DNA of 64,000 nucleotides from assembly GCA_016786705.1 (NCBI GenBank), contig JAEUVV010000010.1:124001-188000 (forward strand), read 5' to 3'. Position numbers and translations under genes: made by a program. The DNA comes from Taibaiella sp. (lineage in GTDB: Bacteria > Bacteroidota > Bacteroidia > Chitinophagales > Chitinophagaceae). Under the pieces are notes generated by a model. The model searched no databases. It was given only the letters and a program-made list of their open reading frames with translations, and was not told the DNA's origin. Below are positions 26,784 through 34,209 of the stretch, piece after piece; within the stretch, counting starts at the first letter, position 1; each line of letters opens with the position of its first letter.

Positions 26784-29744
26784 CTACATTCCTACAAGCT
26801 TTCGTTGCATCCTGGGCCAATAAACTTTGTCAAGGTCGAACTTGAAGGCAATTGTTTTTAAGAATGAGTTTGTGCCCAATACAGACGTTTTATAGTCCTG
26901 GTATTCCCTGCTCATTAATACAGGGATATAAACATCGGCCAACTTCAGTACGGTAAATGAGATACCGGCATCATAAAGCCATTTGCTGCCATTGGGATTT
27001 ACATTTTTAGCATCGGCAATGGTGAGAAAGTCTGCAAACAGCTGGACCGGCAAGCCTATAGGCAGGTCTACCTGCACATTAAAGGCGGCCATCCAGTCAT
27101 TACTGATGCCTACCGGGTTGGCATACATCAGGGTCGGGATCTTCATGCCCCCCTCTTTGATATAGATCTGCTGCGCAGCCAGTGTATTGTTCAGGTTCCG
27201 GCCTATAAAGGTCTGGTCATAGAGGTAGTCATTCCAGCCGGAATATGTAGCCGCAAAACTATACCTGCTGTTCTCTATAGGGTCGGTATTAAAATGGAAC
27301 ATTTTCCCGCCAAACGCTCTTAAATAAATGGCTTTATTTTTGTAGAAATAATCAATTTTCAGGTTAGCCGTAGCACTTACTTTGGCAAAGGTTTCCCCCC
27401 CATGCACCTCGGCACTGAAACTATAGGGGTTGAAGGTCCTGTTATTATTCAATTCATATTTAATGCGGCCATACAAATGGGTAGTATAACCATCCCTGCG
27501 GGGATGGTACACATTGCTGTCGACCTGGTCGTAAGCGAACTTACCTTCCTGTATATAATAGCCTTTAAAGGAAAGGTATTGATTAAGCGGGCTCCTGGGG
27601 CCGGACTTTTTAAATATAAAACGCAGTTCCGGCGCTACTTTCAGGTACTGCTGTCTGGGGTTATCATAATCTTCCAGGAAGGTCCGGCTGTAGGAAAAAC
27701 GTTTTCCTTCCAGGTTGAGGTCGATCTCCCGGAACAGGCCTGAGTTGGGGTAAAACGCCTTACTGATCACACCTGTACCCACTATCGTATTTGCTTTAAA
27801 GCTATACATCGGCGCCAGGTAGTACTGGAAACTACGCTCGGGCAGTTGTACATTATGAAAGCTTAAGCCCAGCATAAAGCGGTCGTAAACGTTATAACCT
27901 AAGGCCGGGGCAATGAACAGCTTATTTTGCACAGATTGGCTTAAGGAGCCAAAAGCTTTTATCGCAAACGATCTTTTATTACTGTTATCCGGCAGGTAGT
28001 AATCGGGAATAAAGGAGGCTATATGTACTTCTTTAAAATTTTCCGGCACCCTTAAAGTGGTGCTGCCTTTAAATGGCTCGGTCCAGTAAAGCTGCGCGCT
28101 GCTGTCGACCTGTATGGCTACCGGCGCTTCAAAACCGGTTTTATTTTTTATGCGCACCAGTTTACCGTCTTTAGTATTTTTAATCCCTTTTATGGCATAA
28201 TTGACCGGCTTATCGCTATGCAGCCCTGTGGTAAAGAACCAGTCCAGGCTTTTGGCACTGTGCTTTTGGAATAAAGCGGCAAAATCTTCCGGCTGCGGAT
28301 GCTTGAATTTCCAGGTATCAAAATATTCTTTCATAGCGGCATCAAAATGTTCTGCGCCCATATATTCCTGCAGCCATTTAAGGTAAGCCGGCGCCTTGCC
28401 ATACACATCAATGCCATAGGCAGGATTGGTATAATCCGTTGCAGGCAGGCCGATCGCCATGCTTTGTCTTGTAGCCATGGTAATCGCGTAACTCCTGTTC
28501 TGCAGGTCTTCCAGCAGGTTCTTTTTCTTATCTGTAGCGGTGTCTACTACTACTTTTTCGTAAAAGCTGTTGATGCCCTCATCCATCCAGGGCTGCATTC
28601 TTTCATTGGAGCCCAGGATGCCATAAAACCAGTTGTGCCCTACTTCATGAATGATCACCAGGTCATTCATACCCCCATTACCGGGAGAGATGACAGTAAC
28701 TGTAGGGTACTCCATCCCGCCCCCGGCACTTAAAGCGCCTTCCACTACTTTCACCGTCTGGTAGGGGTACGGCCCTACTTTTTCGCTATATAGTTTTATC
28801 GCGTCTTTGGTCGCCTGTACCGAGGAGGCCCAGCTCTTATGTGAAGCCGGGTTATAGGCTACGTAAACGGTACTTACCAGGTCGCTGCCCGGTACCGCAA
28901 CGGTATCTTTACGTACCAGCCAGGCTTTATCGGCAAACCAGGCAAAGTCATGTATATTTTCTTCGGTATAACGTATCGTCTTCTTTTTTTCTGAAGAAGG
29001 AATTTTCCCCTTTACGGTTGTTTTAAAAGAATCCACGATCGCCTGCTTCACTTTTTCATCCAGCCAGGCCTCTTCAGATGCTGTTTGCAGGTTACCGGTC
29101 GCCATCACTACATAATTTTCCGGCAAAGTAATGCTTACATCATAAGCACCATATTCGGAATAGAACTCCCCCTGGTCCAGGTAAGGCATAGGATGCCAGC
29201 CGTTCTTGTCATAAACCGCGGGCTTGGGGAACCATTGCGAGATCTGGTAGCTGTTGCCTTCATGACCCAGGCGGGAAAAGGTTTTGGGGATCTTTACACG
29301 GAAAGGGGTCACGATTTCAGAGCTCTGTCCCGGCAGGATCGGTTGCGGCAGCAGTACACGAATGATGTCCACATCCTGGGTCATCACTATTTTAGCGCTC
29401 ATACCGTCCTGCTCGAAAGCTAAACTGTCGATATAGCCCCAATCCGTTTTTTTGCTCAGGTAATGCCCGGTACTCCGGTTCTCCACCGCTTGCCGGGAAA
29501 AGGCGCTGTTATCGACGCTGTAGGCATTCGGGTAAAGGTGCATGTAAATATACTCCAGGGTGTCCGGGGAGTTATTGGTATAACGCATCGTCATCGTGCC
29601 GCTCAACGTATGCTTCTTATCGTCCAGCTCTACTTGTATTATATGATCTACACGCTGCTGGAAGTAAGGTGTATAGGGTATCTGCGCCAGGCCTTTCCCG
29701 CTTACGAAAGCCAGCAGGGCCGCAGTAAAGTATTTAAAGCTCAT
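26784..29744 (-). CDS. M1-family metallopeptidase
   Basis: From ATG 29744 (MSFKYFTAALL) the product is 986 aa; a TTG three codons earlier is less likely. A signal peptide ends near GKGLAQ. The zinc site is HEVGH (366-370) and, 18 residues on, Glu389 in MDEGINSFYE, exactly the M1 spacing. GGGMEYP is the exopeptidase substrate loop (GAMEN equivalent). The N-terminal beta saddle and the long C-terminal ~500 aa, rich in beta strands ending in a membrane-barrel-like pattern (YAFKANT, FSYSRTF, LYGRIKYEL), are as in the large Bacteroidota M1 proteins. It should cleave amino-terminal residues of peptides in the periplasm or at the outer membrane. Confidence 0.93.
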   Translation of the reverse strand: MSFKYFTAALLAFVSGKGLAQIPYTPYFQQRVDHIIQVELDDKKHTLSGTMTMRYTNNSPDTLEYIYMHLYPNAYSVDNSAFSRQAVENRSTGHYLSKKTDWGYIDSLAFEQDGMSAKIVMTQDVDIIRVLLPQPILPGQSSEIVTPFRVKIPKTFSRLGHEGNSYQISQWFPKPAVYDKNGWHPMPYLDQGEFYSEYGAYDVSITLPENYVVMATGNLQTASEEAWLDEKVKQAIVDSFKTTVKGKIPSSEKKKTIRYTEENIHDFAWFADKAWLVRKDTVAVPGSDLVSTVYVAYNPASHKSWASSVQATKDAIKLYSEKVGPYPYQTVKVVEGALSAGGGMEYPTVTVISPGNGGMNDLVIIHEVGHNWFYGILGSNERMQPWMDEGINSFYEKVVVDTATDKKKNLLEDLQNRSYAITMATRQSMAIGLPATDYTNPAYGIDVYGKAPAYLKWLQEYMGAEHFDAAMKEYFDTWKFKHPQPEDFAALFQKHSAKSLDWFFTTGLHSDKPVNYAIKGIKNTKDGKLVRIKNKTGFEAPVAIQVDSSAQLYWTEPFKGSTTLRVPENFKEVHIASFIPDYYLPDNSNKRSFAIKAFGSLSQSVQNKLFIAPALGYNVYDRFMLGLSFHNVQLPERSFQYYLAPMYSFKANTIVGTGVISKAFYPNSGLFREIDLNLEGKRFSYSRTFLEDYDNPRQQYLKVAPELRFIFKKSGPRSPLNQYLSFKGYYIQEGKFAYDQVDSNVYHPRRDGYTTHLYGRIKYELNNNRTFNPYSFSAEVHGGETFAKVSATANLKIDYFYKNKAIYLRAFGGKMFHFNTDPIENSRYSFAATYSGWNDYLYDQTFIGRNLNNTLAAQQIYIKEGGMKIPTLMYANPVGISNDWMAAFNVQVDLPIGLPVQLFADFLTIADAKNVNPNGSKWLYDAGISFTVLKLADVYIPVLMSREYQDYKTSVLGTNSFLKTIAFKFDLDKVYWPRMQRKLVGM

Positions 29745-29763
29745 AGTATGCAATTTATGAATA

Positions 29764-29792
29764 AAGGCTGATGTAATCCCACATCAAGCCTT
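29764..29792 (-). terminator. Hairpin downstream of the mutS-pentapeptide unit
   Basis: AAGGCTGATGT and ACATC-A-AGCCTT pair with a single bulged A; on the minus strand a TTTATT tail follows. It lies 45 nt past the pentapeptide protein stop and just before the M1 peptidase start, so it could end one unit or modulate the next. Confidence 0.55.
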
Positions 29793-29837
29793 CACAATTC
29801 CGTTCGAAACTAGTATGATTTTCCCGTTTGCGGAAAT

Positions 29838-30404
29838 CTAGACAATCTTAATTTGAAAAACGTCCAAAAGCCCGCTTATATTATCCCGGCTGAATTGGGT
29901 CCCTTTCAGTTTATTCAGATTGGGATTAATGGAAAAATTGAACGCGGTACTCAGGTCCGCTTTACCCAGGTTAGTATTGTCAAACAGGGCGTTGCCCAGG
30001 TCGCAGGCCTTTAACTTACATTCCGTCATATCCGCGCCGCTGAAGTCGACTTCTTTCAGGTCGCAACGTTCAAAGTATGTTTTTTTGATATTGAAATTAT
30101 AGAAAGAACCGTTGGCCAGGTTACTTTCTTTAAACCATACCGAGAACATGAAACGATCGCATTGAAACCAATGCAGGCCCAAGAGTTTGCAGCGTTCAAA
30201 AATAACTTTGTTCATTACCGTATCCGCAAGGCGCGCCATACTCAGGTTGCAATCAATAAACCGGCAGTCTATAAATTTAAAGCGGTTGAGGTCAGCAGCA
30301 GAGAAGTCACAGCTCTGGAAAACACATTGCTCATATTCCGCCATGGGCAATTTATGCTCCCGGGCATTTATTTGTTTGTAGGTCTGCTCAAAAAAATAGT
30401 TCAT
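29838..30404 (-). CDS. Pentapeptide-repeat protein
   Basis: The 188-aa product shows the five-residue periodicity of right-handed quadrilateral beta helices: CVFQSCDFSAADLNRFKFIDCRFIDCNLSMARLAD and later NLANGSFYNF, CDLKEVDFSGADMTECKLKACDLGNALFDNTNLGKADLS. Size and spread of repeats, broken by a non-repeat stretch in the middle, are like the Qnr/McbG-type proteins that mimic DNA and protect gyrase. A specific role in drug protection is not shown. It starts 3 nt after the mutS stop, so it is almost certainly co-transcribed with mutS. Confidence 0.88.
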   Translation of the reverse strand: MNYFFEQTYKQINAREHKLPMAEYEQCVFQSCDFSAADLNRFKFIDCRFIDCNLSMARLADTVMNKVIFERCKLLGLHWFQCDRFMFSVWFKESNLANGSFYNFNIKKTYFERCDLKEVDFSGADMTECKLKACDLGNALFDNTNLGKADLSTAFNFSINPNLNKLKGTQFSRDNISGLLDVFQIKIV

Positions 30405-30407
30405 TAT

Positions 30408-33020
30408 TTAGTCCTGGTATACTTTTACCACTTCTTTTAATTCATTCAGTTTCATCAATGCTTCTACCGGGGTAAGGGTATTGATATCGGTAGCGAACAA
30501 GATCTCTTTGATGCGGCTCAGGTCGGTGCTCAGGCCGTCAAAGATATTCAGCTGGAAGGTATCCGTATGCACCTTTTTCATTTTATTGCCGGTGCTGTTT
30601 TCGTCTTTCCCTTTTTCTTCCAGAACAGAAAGTATCTCTTCGGCTCTGCGCGTAAGGTCATTAGGCATACCGGCCATCTTGGCCACCTGGATACCAAAGC
30701 TGTGCCGGCTGCCACCGGGCGCCAGTTTTCTTAGAAAGATCACTTTATGCGCGGTTTCTTTATGGGAAATATGATAGTTTTTCACCCGTTCCAGTTTATG
30801 CTCCAGCTCGTTAAGCTCATGATAGTGGGTGGCAAATATGGTCTTGGCACGGGTCTGGTGCTTTTGGATATACTCCACGATAGACCAGGCGATAGAAATA
30901 CCATCGTAGGTGCTGGTACCCCTGCCAATCTCATCCAGCAAGACCAGGCTGCGGGAAGAAACGTTGTTGACGATACTCGCGGTTTCATTCATCTCCACCA
31001 TAAAAGTAGATTCACCGCCACTCAGGTTATCGGAAGCGCCTACGCGGGTAAATATTTTATCCGTCAGGCCTATAGTAGCGGCGCTTGCCGGTACAAAGCT
31101 GCCCATATGCGCCATAAGCGTAATGAGGGCGGTCTGGCGTAAGAGTGCCGACTTACCGCTCATATTAGGCCCGGTAAGAATGATGATTTGCTGGTCTTCC
31201 CGGTCCAGGAATACATCATTGGCTATATACAACTCGCCCGGGGGCAGGTGGCGCTCAATTACCGGGTGACGGCCATCTTTAATGTCCAGTATCGCTGCGT
31301 CCGACATTTCCGGCCTGGTGTAGTTATGCTGCACGGCAATACAGGCCAGGCTTTGCAGGCAGTCCAGCTGCGCCACGATCTGAGCGTTGAGCTGCATGGT
31401 ACGCAAACTCAGCTGCAGTTTATCCAGCAACGTGTCGTACAGCTGTACTTCTAAAGCATAGATCTTTTCTTCCGCTCCCAGTATCTTCTCTTCATAAGTT
31501 TTTAATTCCGGGGTAATATAGCGTTCCGCATTGGCCAGCGTCTGCTTCCGGATCCAATGGTCCGGCACTTTATCTTTATGGGTATTGGTTACTTCCAGGT
31601 AATAGCCGAATACATTATTGAAGGCAATTTTCAGGGAAGGGATGCCCGTGGCGGCGCTTTCCTTTTCCTGGATCTGGTTCAGGTATTCTTTGCCGTGGTA
31701 AGCGATTTGCCGCAGGGTGTCCAGTTCTTCATTCAGGCCATCCTGGATCACGTTGCCTTTCTGGATACTCACGGAAGGTTCTTCTTTGAGGTATTGCTGA
31801 ATGGTATCCTGTACCTCTTGCGTGGTCTTCAGGTTTTCCAGCAATTCCTTCAGGCTGGCTTCGCCAATCGCTGAGGACATCGCTTTAATAGCGTCCGTAT
31901 GTCTTAGGCTGCGCGCTAATTGCACCACTTCTCGGGGACTGATCTTCTTCAAAGGCACTTTCGCCACCAGGCGCTCTATGTCGCCGATCGCTTTTAAATG
32001 CTGCCGCAGTTCAGCCGCGTTTTCCGTATCCTGCATTAATGCCGCTACCATACTGTGCCGCTCTTCAATCTGTTGCAGGTCTACCAGCGGGAACATAAGC
32101 CAGCGTTTCAGCATCCGTGCGCCCATAGGGGTGATGGTCGCGTCCATACTCTGCAAAAGCGATACGCCGTTTTCTGCCGGGGTATAGATCAATTCCAGGT
32201 TACGGATCGTAAAGCGATCCATCCATAAAAAGGCGCCGGCATGTATTTGCTGCAGGTTGGTGAGGTGTTGTAAATGCGGGTGCTCGGTATCTTTGAAGTA
32301 GTGAAAGGCCGCACCTGCAGCGGTGACTGCCGCGGTCCAGTCCTCCACGCCAAATCCTTTTAAGGATTGCGTATCAAAATGTTTGATTAGCAATTCATAA
32401 GCATAATGATGCTGGAAGATCCAGTCTTCCAGGGCATAGATATAATATTTCTGGTCCAGCTGTTCTTTAAAGAATTTTTGTTTGCCCCTGGCGATCAGCA
32501 CTTCTGAAGGCTGAAAGCTTTGCAGCAACTTATCCATATACTCCAGGTTTCCCTGGGCTAAAAAACATTCGCCGGTAGAGATGTCGATGAAGGCAATCCC
32601 GTTTTCTTTATCGTCCAGATAAACGGCGGCCAGGAAGTTATTGGTTTTATTATCAAGCAAGCGGTCATTGGTGGCAACACCCGGTGTTACCAGTTCGGTA
32701 ACGCCGCGCTTCACGATGCCTTTTACCGTTTTAGGGTCTTCCAGCTGATCGCAGATGGCAACACGGTAGCCCGCTTTTACCAGTTTATGCAAATAAGTAT
32801 CCAGGGCATGGTGCGGGAAACCGGCCAGTTCAATACTGGAAGCGGAGCCATTGGCCCGCTTGGTCAGGGTGATGCCTAATACTTTTGCGGCGATTACTGC
32901 GTCTTCACCAAAGGTTTCATAAAAGTCGCCTACCCGAAACAATAAGATCGCGTCGGGATAGCGTGCTTTGATTTCCCCATGCTGCTTCATCAACGGGGTT
33001 TCACTTGATTTCTTAGCCAT
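30408..33020 (-). CDS. mutS: DNA mismatch repair protein MutS
   Basis: The 870-aa protein recognises base mismatches and small loops and recruits MutL. The mismatch-binding domain has the Phe-x-Glu motif in FRVGDFYETFGEDA near residue 35. The connector, core and clamp regions follow. The ATPase domain shows Walker A GPNMSGKSALLRQ, the SGGESTFMVEM signature, Walker B LVLLDEIGRGTSTYDG and the ATHYHEL switch. Length is normal for MutS1. The ATG at 33020 follows a TAATTTTG box by about 10 nt, implying a very short leader. The pentapeptide-repeat gene follows immediately. Confidence 0.97.
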   Translation of the reverse strand: MAKKSSETPLMKQHGEIKARYPDAILLFRVGDFYETFGEDAVIAAKVLGITLTKRANGSASSIELAGFPHHALDTYLHKLVKAGYRVAICDQLEDPKTVKGIVKRGVTELVTPGVATNDRLLDNKTNNFLAAVYLDDKENGIAFIDISTGECFLAQGNLEYMDKLLQSFQPSEVLIARGKQKFFKEQLDQKYYIYALEDWIFQHHYAYELLIKHFDTQSLKGFGVEDWTAAVTAAGAAFHYFKDTEHPHLQHLTNLQQIHAGAFLWMDRFTIRNLELIYTPAENGVSLLQSMDATITPMGARMLKRWLMFPLVDLQQIEERHSMVAALMQDTENAAELRQHLKAIGDIERLVAKVPLKKISPREVVQLARSLRHTDAIKAMSSAIGEASLKELLENLKTTQEVQDTIQQYLKEEPSVSIQKGNVIQDGLNEELDTLRQIAYHGKEYLNQIQEKESAATGIPSLKIAFNNVFGYYLEVTNTHKDKVPDHWIRKQTLANAERYITPELKTYEEKILGAEEKIYALEVQLYDTLLDKLQLSLRTMQLNAQIVAQLDCLQSLACIAVQHNYTRPEMSDAAILDIKDGRHPVIERHLPPGELYIANDVFLDREDQQIIILTGPNMSGKSALLRQTALITLMAHMGSFVPASAATIGLTDKIFTRVGASDNLSGGESTFMVEMNETASIVNNVSSRSLVLLDEIGRGTSTYDGISIAWSIVEYIQKHQTRAKTIFATHYHELNELEHKLERVKNYHISHKETAHKVIFLRKLAPGGSRHSFGIQVAKMAGMPNDLTRRAEEILSVLEEKGKDENSTGNKMKKVHTDTFQLNIFDGLSTDLSRIKEILFATDINTLTPVEALMKLNELKEVVKVYQD

Positions 33021-33030
33021 AATGTACTAA

Positions 33031-33038
33031 CAAAATTA
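33031..33038 (-). promoter_or_regulatory. Candidate -7 box of mutS
   Basis: On the minus strand TAATTTTG, a full match to TAnnTTTG, ends 10 nt before the mutS ATG. The -33 position carries CTTC, a poor match. If used, the mRNA leader is only about 5 nt. Confidence 0.4.
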
Positions 33039-33127
33039 CAATTTTGCGCAGGGCTTTTGAAGCGGAGTTTTCAACAATTGTTGATTAGATAATTAAGCAA
33101 TCGAATCATTTGTTGCCATAACGGCGT

Positions 33128-33248
33128 TGTCTAAAAAGGTGACCAAATTTGTCATATTGAGCTCCGTCGAAATATAGACAAATTTGATACTGAATTCTTG
33201 ACGCATTTCGACAAACTCAATGTGACAAGAATTTTTGCTTTTTAGACA
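33128..33248. mobile_element. MITE-like palindromic element, 121 bp
   Basis: Perfect 11-bp terminal inverted repeats TGTCTAAAAAG (33128-33138) and CTTTTTAGACA (33238-33248) enclose a second inverted pair, TTGTCATATTGAG and CTCAATGTGACAA, and a third, GTCGAAATA and CATTTCGAC. The whole can fold as one long hairpin. It carries no gene. The right end continues CCCTCT, the same hexamer as the arm of the terminator at 34133-34156. Such TGTCTxxAAA-ended palindromes resemble non-autonomous elements found across Bacteroidota. No target duplication is obvious. Confidence 0.65.
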
Positions 33249-33273
33249 CCCTCTAAATATTAACTGGAAAATC

Positions 33274-34032
33274 TTACTTTTTCAGTCCCGGGTATTTCAT
33301 ATCAAAGCTCCGGAGTGTTTTCAATATTTTATCGGCTACGAGGTAACATTTATACCAGTTCTGGTCGGAAGGAATAATATTCCATGGAACGTCATTGCAG
33401 TGGGTGAATACGTCTTCATAATAACTCATATACCGGTCCCAGCTTTGTGCCTCTATAATATCGGTCTGGTTGTATTTCCACATCTTGCTGGGTATGGTAA
33501 GGCGCTCCTGCAGGCGTTCCATCTGCTCTTCCGGGGAGATATGCAGGTAGAACTTAAGTACTGTAGTATTATTATGCTCCGTAAGTAATTGTTCAAAATC
33601 ATTGATCGCTTTCATGCGCTTTGCTGCCAGCTCATCGGAAACAAGGCCGTGTACGCGCGTCACCAGCACATCCTCGTATTGGGAGCGGTTAAATACATGA
33701 ATCATACCTTTAGGCGGCACTTTGGCATGTATACGCCACAGGAAGTCATGCGACAGCTCCAGCTCGGTGGGTACTTTAAAAGAATGCACCACTACCCCAT
33801 TCGGGTTGACATGGCTGAAGACATCCCGCACCAGGCCGTCTTTACCGCTGGCATCCATACCCTGGATAATGATCAGCAGGCTATGCCTGCTTTCCGCATA
33901 CAATAAATTCTGCAGCTCATCGATCTCCGCATACATTTTAGGTAAAACATTTTCCTTTATATCGGTCTTGTTAAGGTCTTTAGGTGCACGGGTACTGATC
34001 TTTGATAATTGTACTGCTTTTGATTTTCGCAT
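33274..34032 (-). CDS. ppk2: Polyphosphate kinase 2 family protein
   Basis: The 252-aa product contains the PPK2 core: Walker A GMDASGKDG (58-66), HSFKVPTELELSHDFLWR, the lid-side segment FNRSQYEDVLVTRVHG and the YNQTDIIEAQSWDRY / EDVFTHCNDVPWNIIPSDQNWYKCYLVADKIL stretch. PPK2 enzymes use polyphosphate to phosphorylate nucleoside mono- or diphosphates. Single-domain proteins of this length are usually class I or III, and the class cannot be fixed here. It is cytosolic and monocistronic between a repeat element and the next minus-strand gene. Confidence 0.92.
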   Translation of the reverse strand: MRKSKAVQLSKISTRAPKDLNKTDIKENVLPKMYAEIDELQNLLYAESRHSLLIIIQGMDASGKDGLVRDVFSHVNPNGVVVHSFKVPTELELSHDFLWRIHAKVPPKGMIHVFNRSQYEDVLVTRVHGLVSDELAAKRMKAINDFEQLLTEHNNTTVLKFYLHISPEEQMERLQERLTIPSKMWKYNQTDIIEAQSWDRYMSYYEDVFTHCNDVPWNIIPSDQNWYKCYLVADKILKTLRSFDMKYPGLKK

Positions 34033-34132
34033 AGGTTATTTTTTGAATAAAGTTATTGCATAGGTATTGTCTTTCCAAATCTGTAATGGGGGAATAAAGG
34101 AATGCTTACCTGATAAAAATAAAGATAAAAAA

Positions 34133-34156
34133 AGAGGGTGTTTCTAAACACCCTCT
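34133..34156 (-). terminator. Terminator after the 748-aa protein gene
   Basis: AGAGGGTGTTT and AAACACCCTCT pair perfectly with a 2-nt centre; on the minus strand a run of seven T follows. It begins about 55 nt past the stop at 34210. Confidence 0.88.
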
Positions 34157-34209
34157 GTAAAAATAATATTGCCTGTAGCCAGCCACACTTCGCTAATGAG
34201 GCGGACGGA

